Below, piece after piece: positions 29,956 to 41,301 of a DNA stretch of 64,000 nucleotides (its first letter is position 1; each line of letters begins with the position of its first letter). The stretch is from Alkalihalobacillus deserti (lineage in GTDB: Bacteria > Bacillota > Bacilli > Bacillales > Bacillaceae_D). The position numbers were made by a program, and so were the translations under genes. The DNA lies in the NCBI RefSeq assembly GCF_020734105.1, contig NZ_JAJAFR010000016.1, positions 1 to 64,000 of the forward strand, in the 5' to 3' direction. A model generated the notes under the pieces. That model searched no databases. It was not told where the DNA came from and saw only the letters and a list, made by a program, of their open reading frames with translations.

Positions 29956-32190
29956 GTGCAAGCGAAAATAATTGAAAAAATGCTCTCTGGTCTAAACCCA
30001 GAGCAAAGACAAGCCGTCCAGCACACAGATGGTCCTTTGCTGTTAATGGCGGGGGCTGGAAGTGGTAAGACACGGGTACTAACACATAGAATTGCCTACC
30101 TTTTAAGAGAAAAAGAGATTGCACCTTGGAGTGTCTTAGCGATTACTTTTACGAATAAAGCTGCACGTGAGATGAAAGATCGTGTTGCTCAACTAGTTGG
30201 CCCAGTGGCAGAAGATATTTGGATTTCAACATTCCACTCAATGTGTGTCAGGATTTTGAGGAGAGACATTGATCGAATTGGATACAATCGAAACTTTACG
30301 ATTTTGGACTCCGGAGATCAGCTATCTGTTATTAAACAAATTTTAAAGAATAAGAACATCGATCCGAAGAAGTTTGAAGCAAGAAGCATTCTTGGGACGA
30401 TTAGTAGTGCGAAAAATGAGTTGAAAAAGCCTGATGCTTTTGCAAAAACGGCGACGGGCCCATATGATCAAACAGCAGCCGATGTCTATGTTGACTATCA
30501 AAAGCAATTAAAGAAAAACCATGCGCTTGATTTCGACGATTTAATCATGAAAACGATTGAGTTATTCAAATTAGTTCCAGAAGTACTCGAATTCTATCAA
30601 CGCAAGTTCCAATATATTTTGGTTGATGAGTATCAAGATACGAACCGAGCTCAGTACATGCTCGTGAAAATGTTAGCGGAACGCTTTAAGAATATTTGTG
30701 TAGTCGGTGATTCCGATCAGTCTATTTATCGCTGGCGTGGAGCGGATATCGCCAATATCTTATCGTTCGAAGAGGATTATCCTAAAGCAAAAGTTATTCT
30801 CCTTGAACAAAACTATCGTTCAACCAAGACGATTCTTCAAGCAGCGAACCATGTCATTGAAAACAATTCGAATCGAAAAGCTAAAAACCTTTGGACGGAA
30901 AATGATTCCGGAATGAAAATTGGCTATTATGCAGCAGATACCGAGCACTCGGAAGCTCAATTTGTCGTAGAAAAAGTAAGAGAAGCCATGCAAATAAATG
31001 ACTATAGATATTCTGATATAGCGATTTTATACAGAACCAATGCCCAGTCTCGTGTCATTGAGGAATACTTTGTTAAGTCTAATATTGATTACAACATCGT
31101 CGGAGGAACAAAGTTCTATGATCGTAAAGAGATTAAAGACGTCCTTGCTTATTTACGTTTAATCGCTAACCCAGATGACGATATTAGTTTACAACGGATT
31201 ATCAATGTACCTAAGCGTGGGATAGGAGCAACAACAGTTGATAAAATTGGAGCATATGCGATTGATCAAGGGATATCCATTTTTGCAGCGCTTCAAGAAG
31301 TTGAACAAGTTGGACTTCCTGGACGTACAGCGGTGAAGTTACAAGAATTCTCTAAACAACTGACTCACTGGGTTGAAATGCAGGAGTATTTATCTGTAAC
31401 GGAATTGGTCGAAGAATTATTAGAACGGACCGGCTATCGTGAGATGCTTAAAAATGAAAAGTCACTTGAAGCTTTAAGCAGGATTGAAAACATCGATGAA
31501 TTTTTAACTGTAACGAATGAGTTTGAAAAACAAAATGAGGATGACAAATCACTTGTTGCGTTTCTAACGGATTTAGCCCTTGTTGCTGATATTGATAAGC
31601 TAGATGATGAGAATGAAGGCAAGCCAAAGGATGCCATTACGCTTATGACGCTTCACGCGGCTAAAGGATTAGAATTTCCACTTGTCTTTCTAATCGGATT
31701 AGAAGAGGGGATTTTTCCGCATAGCCGCTCGTTATTTGAAGCGGAGGAAATGGAAGAAGAGCGTCGTTTAGCTTATGTGGGAATTACAAGAGCGGAAAAG
31801 CAACTTTACGTTACTAATGCAAGATTAAGGACAATGTTTGGTCGAACGAATACCAATCCTCCTTCAAGGTTTATCAATGAGATTCCAGAAGAGTGTCTTG
31901 AATCTTTAAATGAGCAACAGAAAAAGCAAACCCCTGAATGGATGAAGACGTCTCGAAAAACAACACCAGCTCAGCCTAGTCGTAACATTGAGCGACCTAG
32001 AGTGATTCAGACAGGTGGCGACCAAATTTCTTGGAATGTCGGTGATAAAGCATTCCATAAAAAATGGGGAGTTGGAACGGTCGTTAGTATTAAAGGAGCA
32101 GGCGAATCAGTAGAGTTAGACATTGCCTTTCCGAATCCAATTGGTGTAAAACGTCTTTTTGCTAAATTTGCACCCATCACTAAACAGTAA
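29956..32190 (+). CDS. pcrA: ATP-dependent DNA helicase PcrA
   Basis: A 744-aa superfamily 1A helicase (UvrD/Rep type), essential in B. subtilis for repair and replication-transcription conflicts. Walker A AGAGSGKT (near residue 32), Ia [11 protein letters not shown], motif [11 protein letters not shown] near 222, motif [24 protein letters not shown] and motif [13 protein letters not shown] (near 608) are intact. The C-terminal Tudor-like RNA-polymerase-binding end ([16 protein letters not shown]) is present. GTG start at 29956 after GGTGGTGAGG. Confidence 0.96.
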   Translation: MQAKIIEKMLSGLNPEQRQAVQHTDGPLLLMAGAGSGKTRVLTHRIAYLLREKEIAPWSVLAITFTNKAAREMKDRVAQLVGPVAEDIWISTFHSMCVRILRRDIDRIGYNRNFTILDSGDQLSVIKQILKNKNIDPKKFEARSILGTISSAKNELKKPDAFAKTATGPYDQTAADVYVDYQKQLKKNHALDFDDLIMKTIELFKLVPEVLEFYQRKFQYILVDEYQDTNRAQYMLVKMLAERFKNICVVGDSDQSIYRWRGADIANILSFEEDYPKAKVILLEQNYRSTKTILQAANHVIENNSNRKAKNLWTENDSGMKIGYYAADTEHSEAQFVVEKVREAMQINDYRYSDIAILYRTNAQSRVIEEYFVKSNIDYNIVGGTKFYDRKEIKDVLAYLRLIANPDDDISLQRIINVPKRGIGATTVDKIGAYAIDQGISIFAALQEVEQVGLPGRTAVKLQEFSKQLTHWVEMQEYLSVTELVEELLERTGYREMLKNEKSLEALSRIENIDEFLTVTNEFEKQNEDDKSLVAFLTDLALVADIDKLDDENEGKPKDAITLMTLHAAKGLEFPLVFLIGLEEGIFPHSRSLFEAEEMEEERRLAYVGITRAEKQLYVTNARLRTMFGRTNTNPPSRFINEIPEECLESLNEQQKKQTPEWMKTSRKTTPAQPSRNIERPRVIQTGGDQISWNVGDKAFHKKWGVGTVVSIKGAGESVELDIAFPNPIGVKRLFAKFAPITKQ

Positions 32191-32196
32191 AGTATG

Positions 32197-34262
<2,066 letters not shown>

Positions 34263-34293
34263 AATAGTTTTAAAGAGAGGAGGGGAGTGGATC

Positions 34294-35460
34294 ATGTTGA
34301 AACAGTGGGGAGCTACTTCTCTCATTCTGTTTTTTTTGACGGGGTGTTTTTCGAGTTTACCCGAAGAAGAGCAGGTGGTAGAAGAAAATGTAAATGAAGA
34401 AGAGCAGATAGTAGAAGTCGTTCCACAAATCATTACGCCTGACAACTATTATCAAAGTGTTTTATACGATGGTTCTTATAAGCATGGAGAATCAAGAGGA
34501 TTTGGAAATTCAGTTATTTATAATCGCCTTGATTTAGATCAGCTAGAGATGGGTTTAACGCGCATTGCTCAGCAACATTTTGATCCGAAAGATTACTTCT
34601 TTAGAGAAGGACAATTTATCGAAAGAAATAAGCTAAATAATTGGTTAATGCGTTATAATAAGGACTCTAATCCAGATGGACTTAATCCAGCACTTGGGTC
34701 AGGAGAAGATATGCGTGCAAGAGAAGAAAGTCAGCCTCGCTATTTATCCCATATTTTGGAACATAATTATCTTGTTAAAGATTCAAATGGTCAATTAAAC
34801 CTTGGTGGGATTGTGATTGGACTCTCGATGAATAGTGTCTATAATTTTAGAGTTGAGGATGAACAAGGCCGTTACTATTTCTATGAACTTCCACTATCCG
34901 AGCAAGCAATTGAACAAGAAGCTGAACGAATTGCAAAAGAAATTTTAAGTAGATTACGGTCAATGGAAGAAGGGGTTTTTCAGGATATTCCGATTCTTTT
35001 TGCGGTTTTCAAAGAGCAACCTCGTGAATCTGTGATTCCAGGGCATTTTTTTGTGAAAGCGCTAGCTGATCCAAGAGGGGATTTAGGTCGTTTTCAACGC
35101 TTAAATGAACGATACCTTCTGTTCCCTTCTAGTGAAGCAAATCAAGAAGCTCGAAATGAAGCCGATCAGTTCCAGCGATTTAAAGACGATATTCAAGATT
35201 TTTTTGATACGTATCTAGGGGTAGTTGGAAAAGGACGTTATGTGGATAATCAAATTCAAGAATTGAATATTGAAATTCCTTTACGTTTCCAGGGGAAAGC
35301 TGAGATTGTCGCCCTTTCCCAGTATGTAGCTAGCCAATTACAACAAAGATTCCAAGAGCATTATAAAGTAAGTGTTGAGATCACATCTGTTTCTGGAAAT
35401 ACAGAGAGTATTATTGTTCGAAATCCAGACGAGGAACCATTTATTCACGTGTTAAATTAG
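34294..35460 (+). CDS. camS: CamS-family sex-pheromone lipoprotein
   Basis: A 388-aa lipoprotein. The signal peptide (residues 1-18) ends in LTGC, followed by an acidic linker (EEEQVVEENVNEEEQIVE) and the CamS domain. Staphylococcal CamS releases a signal-peptide pheromone cAM373; the mature protein has no established role here. GAGAGGAGGGGAG precedes the ATG. It follows ligA by 31 bp as B. subtilis yerH does. Confidence 0.92.
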   Translation: MLKQWGATSLILFFLTGCFSSLPEEEQVVEENVNEEEQIVEVVPQIITPDNYYQSVLYDGSYKHGESRGFGNSVIYNRLDLDQLEMGLTRIAQQHFDPKDYFFREGQFIERNKLNNWLMRYNKDSNPDGLNPALGSGEDMRAREESQPRYLSHILEHNYLVKDSNGQLNLGGIVIGLSMNSVYNFRVEDEQGRYYFYELPLSEQAIEQEAERIAKEILSRLRSMEEGVFQDIPILFAVFKEQPRESVIPGHFFVKALADPRGDLGRFQRLNERYLLFPSSEANQEARNEADQFQRFKDDIQDFFDTYLGVVGKGRYVDNQIQELNIEIPLRFQGKAEIVALSQYVASQLQQRFQEHYKVSVEITSVSGNTESIIVRNPDEEPFIHVLN

Positions 35461-35479
35461 ATTGAAATAATAATTCCAA

Positions 35480-35530
35480 AAATAGTAGTCCCCTTTTAAG
35501 TGCTTCACTTTAAAGGAGACTACTATTTTT
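35480..35530 (+). terminator. Terminator after camS
   Basis: AAATAGTAGTC-rich arms (35480-35502 and 35507-35529) form a long stem with a short CTT loop and T-rich 3' end, closing the pcrB-camS transcript. Confidence 0.88.
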
Positions 35531-35830
35531 AAATGCTTTTGTTGAAACGAAAGTTATTAAGTATTTATAAAAAAAACTATTTATTAATCCTACCTTACAT
35601 GATTTATTTATCTCGCCGACTGACACCTTATAAGGGGTCTGACGTCTAACGAATTATTTTAGTTACGATGCACTCGAAAAGTCAAACAGTTTTAATTAGG
35701 TAGGAATAGAAATCAATCAAAGTTGAAATCCTATACAAGAAATGTTTGGTATGAAAGGGTACTTCTACTTCTAAGACTGTGTGACGTACATAAGGAAAGC
35801 GTTCGCACGATGGAAAAAGGGGGATATTAC
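35531..35830. other. 300-bp intergenic region before the nucleoside-binding lipoprotein gene
   Basis: No gene is seen. A reading frame extends upstream of the lipoprotein start as far as 35723, but it would destroy the signal peptide. No purine riboswitch or PurR box pair was found. A small inverted patch (ACCTTATAAGGGGT near 35626) is not followed by a T tract. Confidence 0.5.
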
Positions 35831-36943
35831 ATGAAAAAGTGGTTACGTACGTTAACGGTGACAGCAGCTGCAGCAGTTGTTTTGTCAGCTTGTGGAGCGG
35901 GTGGTGAAGCTCCTACTACCGAAGATGAAGCAGCTCCAGGGGATACAGATGAAGCTGTGGACTTTACAGTAGGAATGGTTACAGATGTTGGCGGAATTGA
36001 TGATAAATCATTCAACCAATCTTCATGGGAAGGTCTATCTTTGTTTGGACAAGAAGTAGGTTTAGAAGAAGGAACAGGCTATCGCTATTTACAATCGGGT
36101 GATATGGCTGAATTCGAACCAAATCTTCGTACGTTGGTTCGTGAAGATGTCGATCTTGTTTGGGGAATTGGTTTCCTTATGGAAGATGCAATTCGTACGA
36201 TCGCACAACAAGTAGAAGATGCTCAATTAGCGATTGTCGATTCTGTCGTAGCAGATGAGGATGGTGTTCCATTAGCTAATGTGGCGAACATCACCTTTAA
36301 AGAACATGAAGGATCTTTCCTTGTAGGTGTTGCAGCTGGTCTTCAAACAACTGGAAATAAAGTCGGCTTTATTGGTGGAGTTGAAGGGTCTTTAATTAAG
36401 AAATTTGAAAATGGATTTAAAGCAGGTGTTAAAGCAGTAAATCCAGATGGAGAGATTATTGTTCAGTATGCTGAAAGTTTTAACAATCCTGACCGTGGTT
36501 CACAAATTGCAAATACGATGTATAGCCAAGGTGCTGATATTATTTATCACGCAGCTGGTGATACGGGGAATGGTCTTTTTACAGAAGCGATTAACCGTGC
36601 TCGAAATGGTGAAAATGTTTGGGCAATTGGCGTTGACCGTGATCAACATGAAGAAGGAGTATTTGGTGACGATGGTCAATCAGTAACTCTAACTTCAATG
36701 ATAAAACGTGTAGACAGAGCTGTATATTTAGTATCTGAGCGTACGATGAGTGGAGACTTCCCTGGTGGTGAAGTTCTTGAATTTGGTTTAAATGATGAAG
36801 CAGTGGGAATTGCTTCTTCACAAGACAACATGTCTGAAGAAGCTCTTCAAGCCGTTGACGATTATCAAGGACAAATCCAAGAAGGCGATATTTCAGTTCC
36901 GCAAACCGATGAAGAATACGAAGAATTCCTATCTTCACTTTAA
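35831..36943 (+). CDS. nupN: BMP-family nucleoside-binding lipoprotein (NupN type)
   Basis: A 370-aa substrate-binding lipoprotein of a nucleoside ABC importer. Signal peptide MKKWLRTLTVTAAAAVVLSAC ends in a lipobox Cys21, followed by a very acidic linker and the BMP domain: VGMVTDVGGIDDKSFNQSSW near 51, GFIGGVEG near 180, YHAAGDTGNG near 245. ATG 35831 follows AAAGGGGGAT. It ends in its own terminator; the transporter genes start 356 bp later. Similar to guanosine importer NupN of B. subtilis (yufN); specificity is inferred. Confidence 0.9.
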   Translation: MKKWLRTLTVTAAAAVVLSACGAGGEAPTTEDEAAPGDTDEAVDFTVGMVTDVGGIDDKSFNQSSWEGLSLFGQEVGLEEGTGYRYLQSGDMAEFEPNLRTLVREDVDLVWGIGFLMEDAIRTIAQQVEDAQLAIVDSVVADEDGVPLANVANITFKEHEGSFLVGVAAGLQTTGNKVGFIGGVEGSLIKKFENGFKAGVKAVNPDGEIIVQYAESFNNPDRGSQIANTMYSQGADIIYHAAGDTGNGLFTEAINRARNGENVWAIGVDRDQHEEGVFGDDGQSVTLTSMIKRVDRAVYLVSERTMSGDFPGGEVLEFGLNDEAVGIASSQDNMSEEALQAVDDYQGQIQEGDISVPQTDEEYEEFLSSL

Positions 36944-36953
36944 TTTTCTCATG

Positions 36954-36988
36954 ACAAAAGGCTAGTAGCGCACTAGCCTTTTGTTTTC
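36954..36988 (+). terminator. Terminator after nupN
   Basis: ACAAAAGGCTAGT pairs with ACTAGCCTTTTGT, then TTTT. A leaky version would allow excess binding protein over transporter. Confidence 0.9.
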
Positions 36989-36992
36989 AATA

Positions 36993-37299
36993 AAAAGTCT
37001 ATACATAAATAGTTGGACAAAGGGACAATGAAGGATTGTTAATTGCCCAATCCTTCATTGCCTCTTTATTTAAAGACTAAGAAAGTTTGAATTTCAAGTG
37101 AATACAGGACGAGTTCAATAAGGTCTGAAATCCTACTTGAAGAAAAGCAGTGGCTCTATATATTGCGCGTTGAATGACAAAGACCAATTGTCGTTTGACT
37201 TAAAAGAAGTAGCTGTTCCGCTCATTGCTTCTAAGAAAAGACGGCTGAAGCCATTTTGCTTAACCGTTATATAGTCGAAAGGTGAGGAGTGATTTACAG
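36993..37299. other. 307-bp spacer between nupN and nupO
   Basis: No gene is seen. It contains a second hairpin with 13-bp perfect arms (CAATGAAGGATTG, 37026-37038; CAATCCTTCATTG, 37048-37060) lying 38 bp after the nupN terminator and followed by CCTCTTTATTT. It could be a back-up terminator or a regulated leader structure. Confidence 0.6.
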
Positions 37300-38829
37300 A
37301 TGAGTTATGTTATTGAAATGAATAACATTCGTAAAGAATTTCCTGGAATTGTGGCAAATGATAATATTACTCTTCAAGTGAAACATGGAGAAGTTCATGC
37401 TCTCCTTGGAGAAAATGGAGCTGGGAAATCGACTTTAATGAATGTGTTATTTGGACTGTATCAACCTGAAAAAGGTGAAATTGTCGTTCGTGGTGAAAAA
37501 GTACAAATTACCGATCCTAATGTAGCGAACAATCTTGGGATCGGTATGGTACATCAACATTTTATGCTCGTTGATAAATTCACTGTCACAGAAAATATCA
37601 TTTTAGGAAATGAGCCCAAAAAAGCAGGCAGGATTAACTTAAAAAAGGCAGCTAAGGAAGTAGAAGAGATTTCGAATCGATATGGCTTAAAGGTAGATCC
37701 TTATGCCAAAATTGAAAACATTTCAGTGGGGATGCAGCAAAGGGTTGAAATTTTAAAAACGCTTTATCGTGGTGCAAACATTCTTATTTTTGATGAACCT
37801 ACCGCAGTCTTAACACCACAGGAGATTCAAGAGCTTATCAGTATTATGAAGACATTAGTCAAAGAAGGGAAGTCAATCATCCTAATCACACACAAACTAA
37901 AAGAGATTATGGCTGTTTGTGACCGCTGTACGGTTATAAGGCGTGGAAAAGGAATTGGTACTGTTGATGTGAGTGATACCAATCCTGATAAATTAGCTGC
38001 AATGATGGTAGGACGTGAAGTCAATTTTAGTATAGAAAAAGGTCCGGCTAACCCAAAAGAAACAATTATAAGTATAAATAACTTAACTGTAAACGATTCA
38101 CGTGGGGTAACGGCTGTTAACAACTTAAGTTTAGATCTGAAGGCTGGAGAAATCATTGGACTTGCAGGGGTCGATGGAAATGGGCAGTCTGAATTAATTG
38201 AGGCCATTACAGGTTTACGTAAGGCTGAGTCAGGCACCGTTTCTTTGAATGGAAAAGATATTACCAATTTTAAGCCGCGTAAGGTTACAGAGGCTGGGCT
38301 TGGGCATATACCTGAGGATCGTCATAAACATGGTCTAGTTTTAGATTTTACCATTGGAGAAAACATCGTTTTACAAACTTACTATCATAAGCCTTATTCG
38401 AAAAATGGAATTTTAAATCATAATGAAATTTATAAAAAAGCGCGGACTCTAATTGACGATTATGATGTTCGTACACCGAGTGAATACACATTGGCTCGTT
38501 CTTTATCTGGAGGAAATCAACAAAAGGCCATTATCGCGCGTGAGGTTGATCGGTCACCAGACTTTTTAATTGCGGCACAGCCAACTCGAGGATTAGATGT
38601 CGGGGCAATTGAGTCGATTCATAGAAGACTCGTGATGGAGCGGGATAAAGGAAGAGCGGTCCTTCTTATGTCGCTTGAATTAGATGAAATTCTTAACGTA
38701 AGTGACCGAATCGCTGTTATCTATGAAGGGGAAATTGTCGGAATTGTAGATGCTGACCAAACAAATGAACGAGAATTAGGTTTACTGATGGCTGGTGGAA
38801 AGAAGGAGAAGGAAGGTGAAGCAAGATGA
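37300..38829 (+). CDS. nupO: Nucleoside ABC transporter ATP-binding protein (NupO type)
   Basis: A 509-aa protein with two ABC domains in tandem, as in monosaccharide and nucleoside importers. First domain: Walker A GENGAGKST near 37, signature SVGMQQR near 140 (degenerate), Walker B ILIFDEPTAVLTP near 160. Second domain: Walker A-like GVDGNGQSE near 290, signature LSGGNQQKA near 405, and AAQPTRGLDVG in place of a full Walker B. Such asymmetry is normal in this family. ATG 37300 follows GGTGAGGAG. It overlaps nupP by four bases. Confidence 0.92.
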   Translation: MSYVIEMNNIRKEFPGIVANDNITLQVKHGEVHALLGENGAGKSTLMNVLFGLYQPEKGEIVVRGEKVQITDPNVANNLGIGMVHQHFMLVDKFTVTENIILGNEPKKAGRINLKKAAKEVEEISNRYGLKVDPYAKIENISVGMQQRVEILKTLYRGANILIFDEPTAVLTPQEIQELISIMKTLVKEGKSIILITHKLKEIMAVCDRCTVIRRGKGIGTVDVSDTNPDKLAAMMVGREVNFSIEKGPANPKETIISINNLTVNDSRGVTAVNNLSLDLKAGEIIGLAGVDGNGQSELIEAITGLRKAESGTVSLNGKDITNFKPRKVTEAGLGHIPEDRHKHGLVLDFTIGENIVLQTYYHKPYSKNGILNHNEIYKKARTLIDDYDVRTPSEYTLARSLSGGNQQKAIIAREVDRSPDFLIAAQPTRGLDVGAIESIHRRLVMERDKGRAVLLMSLELDEILNVSDRIAVIYEGEIVGIVDADQTNERELGLLMAGGKKEKEGEAR

Positions 38830-39887
38830 TGAAAAAATTGCTTCGAAGAAATAAATTTCTCTCGCTACTAGTCCCGCTAATAGCTGTCTTGTTAGGGATT
38901 TTAATAGGCGCAATTGTAATGCTTCTGACTGGTTACAATCCAGTGTTAGGGTATTCTGCTTTGTTAAAAGGAATCTTTAGTGATACGTATTATATGGGTG
39001 AGACGATAAGAACGATGACACCTCTTATTTTATCTGGTCTTGCGGTAGCATTTGCTTTTCGTACGGGACTTTTTAATATTGGGGTAGAAGGTCAAGTGAT
39101 TGTCGGATGGCTTGCTTCAGTTTATGTCGGGATTGCTTTGGAACTACCTAAACTGATTCACTTGCCGGTAGCCATCCTTGCTGGTGCTTTGGCAGGAGCG
39201 TTATGGGGATTCATTCCAGGGATTTTGAAGGCGCGTTTTCAAGTTCATGAAGTAATTGTAACCATTATGATGAACTATATTGCTTTATACACAGCGAATT
39301 ATCTAATTCGAGCATTTTTACTTGTACCAGGAGAACGAACAGAAGCTATCTCGCCATCAGCTTCATTAGCTTCTCCATTCCTGGAGTCGATAACTGATTA
39401 CTCGAGACTGCACTATGGGTTTATTGTAGCTCTTATAGGTTGTATAGTGATGTGGTTTATCTTATGGAAAACTTCAAAGGGTTTTGAGCTTCGTGCGGTT
39501 GGGTTTAATCAGCATGCTTCACAATATTCTGGAATGAATGTAAAGAAAAACATCGTTCTTGCGATGCTTATTTCCGGTGGATTTGCTGGTGTCGCAGGTG
39601 CGATGGAGGGCTTAGGAACTTATGGTTATATGAGCATTCTTTCAGGATTTACTGGAGTTGGTTTTGACGGGATCGCAGTGGCCTTATTAGGTGCAAATAC
39701 TGGGGTAGGGGTTTTATTAGCGTCGTTCTTATTTGGTGGTTTGCAAATTGGCGCACTCAATATGCAATCAAAAGCAGGGGTACCTGTCGAATTAATAGAC
39801 ATTGTGATTGCTCTAATCATTTTCTTTGTGGCTTCTAGTTATATCATTCGCTGGGTCATGAATCGAATTAAGAAGGAGGGGATTTAG
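38826..39887 (+). CDS. nupP: Nucleoside ABC transporter permease (NupP type)
   Basis: A 353-aa permease with about eight to nine hydrophobic segments. Family motifs FNIGVEGQ (near 76), the FQVHEVIVTIMMNYIALY region near 138 and GVGFDGIAVALLGAN near 277 are readable. The start overlaps the nupO stop; a second ATG at 38829 is possible. Works with NupQ as a heterodimeric membrane channel. Confidence 0.92.
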   Translation: MMKKLLRRNKFLSLLVPLIAVLLGILIGAIVMLLTGYNPVLGYSALLKGIFSDTYYMGETIRTMTPLILSGLAVAFAFRTGLFNIGVEGQVIVGWLASVYVGIALELPKLIHLPVAILAGALAGALWGFIPGILKARFQVHEVIVTIMMNYIALYTANYLIRAFLLVPGERTEAISPSASLASPFLESITDYSRLHYGFIVALIGCIVMWFILWKTSKGFELRAVGFNQHASQYSGMNVKKNIVLAMLISGGFAGVAGAMEGLGTYGYMSILSGFTGVGFDGIAVALLGANTGVGVLLASFLFGGLQIGALNMQSKAGVPVELIDIVIALIIFFVASSYIIRWVMNRIKKEGI

Positions 39888-40850
39888 ATGGATTTCATGC
39901 AAATTTTGGCGCTTGTTATACCTGCAGCTATTTACGCCGCTGCTCCCCTTATCTTAACTGGTTTAGGCGGTTTGTTCAGTGAACGATCAGGCGTTGTTAA
40001 TATCGGTTTAGAAGGACTTATGGTCATAGGAGCGTTTACAGGAATTGTGGTCACTCTGACACTAGAAGGAATGGGGTTAGGAGCTCCTTCAGTTTGGCTT
40101 GCGATGTTAGCGGCTATTTTAATTGGAGCCATTTTCTCGTTATTTCATGCGGTCGCTTCAATTACATTTCGGGCTGATCAAATTGTTAGTGGTGTAGCAC
40201 TTAACTTTTTAGCCGTAGGATTAAGTGTATTCCTCATTCGATTAATGTATGGCAAAGGACAAACGGACTATATTCGAAATCGAATTTACCGCTTTGATGT
40301 TCCGGTTCTTAGTGATATTCCGATTATTGGTCCATTGTTTTTCTCTAATGTATATATTACTTCTTACATTGCAATCCTATTGGCTTTCGTTGTTTATTTT
40401 ATTGTATTTTATACTCCATTTGGTCTTCGTCTCAGATCGGTTGGAGAACACCCAATGGCTGCTGATACGATGGGGATCAATGTGATTCGCATGCGTTATA
40501 TAGGAGTCATGTTAAGTGGAGCTTTTGCTGGCCTAGGGGGAGCTGTATTTGCCGTTACGGTCTCTGGCAACTTTTCTGGAACGACGATTGTCGGTCAAGG
40601 CTTTATGGCACTGGCTGCGTTAATTTTTGGGAAGTGGAATCCACTCGGGGTGTTGGGAGCAGCCTTATTCTTTGGATTGGCTCAAGCGTTAAGTATTACG
40701 GGAGCACAAATTCCAGTGCTTGCTAATGTCCCGTCTGTGTTTCTTTTGATCGCCCCTTATGTATTAACGATTTTGGCACTTGCTGGATTTGTAGGACGTG
40801 CTGAAGGACCTAAAGCAATAGGAAAACCATATGTAAAAGGGTCAAGATAA
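39888..40850 (+). CDS. nupQ: Nucleoside ABC transporter permease (NupQ type)
   Basis: A 320-aa permease paralogous to NupP. GLGGLFSERSGVVNIGLEG near 25 and GQGFMALAALIFGKWNP near 235 mark the family. The ATG follows the nupP stop directly, with AAGGAGGGG upstream. Ends at a strong terminator. With nupO and nupP it makes an operon inserted between camS and opuE relative to B. subtilis. Confidence 0.92.
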   Translation: MDFMQILALVIPAAIYAAAPLILTGLGGLFSERSGVVNIGLEGLMVIGAFTGIVVTLTLEGMGLGAPSVWLAMLAAILIGAIFSLFHAVASITFRADQIVSGVALNFLAVGLSVFLIRLMYGKGQTDYIRNRIYRFDVPVLSDIPIIGPLFFSNVYITSYIAILLAFVVYFIVFYTPFGLRLRSVGEHPMAADTMGINVIRMRYIGVMLSGAFAGLGGAVFAVTVSGNFSGTTIVGQGFMALAALIFGKWNPLGVLGAALFFGLAQALSITGAQIPVLANVPSVFLLIAPYVLTILALAGFVGRAEGPKAIGKPYVKGSR

Positions 40851-40859
40851 AAAAGTTAG

Positions 40860-40891
40860 CCTTCTGATGAAAAAAATCAGAAGGTTTTTTT
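40860..40891 (+). terminator. nup operon terminator
   Basis: CCTTCTGAT pairs with ATCAGAAGG around an A-rich loop, followed by seven Ts. Confidence 0.9.
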
Positions 40892-41194
40892 GTCGATAAA
40901 AATTGATTTTTACGTACTTGCTTTAGTACGGAAAAGAAATTAATTAAGATTAGTTAGGTTGTATGTATTACACTAAATAGCTATGAAAACGTTTATATAT
41001 GAAGGGAGTATGAATAAAAATGTATAAAGACGAAGGATGTAAACTATTTGAAAGTGTTCCGGAACTTATAATATGATATGGTAAACAACATGTCCAATTC
41101 AAAGAGGAGAATTAAACAAACGCTTGTTTATGTCATGTTATACAAAATCGTTGCATAGATCTTCAAAAAGCGGATTTATGAAGGAGGTGCACAG
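40892..41194. other. 300-bp region before the symporter pair
   Basis: No gene with credible start is seen. It must hold the opuE promoter. B. subtilis opuE has an extra sigma-B promoter; I could not find a convincing GTTT-GGGTAT pair with correct spacing here. Confidence 0.45.
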
Positions 41195-41299
41195 ATGGAT
41201 TACGGATTAACAACAGCAACTTGGTTTTTGCTGTATGTTCCAATGCCTTTATTAATTGTCTTATCAATCATCTCATTACTTAAAAGGAGGAGTGAGTAA
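41195..41299 (+). CDS. 34-aa symporter small accessory protein
   Basis: ATG 41195 is preceded by a perfect AAGGAGGTG. The product has a short polar start (MDYGLTTATW), one long hydrophobic helix (about residues 10-29, with PMP in the middle) and a basic end KRRSE. It ends three bases before the symporter start. Tiny single-helix proteins in this position next to sodium:solute symporters are a recognised but poorly studied group, so a stabilising or regulatory partnership is inferred. Confidence 0.8.
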   Translation: MDYGLTTATWFLLYVPMPLLIVLSIISLLKRRSE

Positions 41300-41301
41300 A
41301 A

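Noticed and set aside
35723..35830. Longer N-terminus of the nucleoside-binding lipoprotein
   Set aside because: The extension would bury the signal peptide and lipobox; ATG 35831 has a proper RBS.
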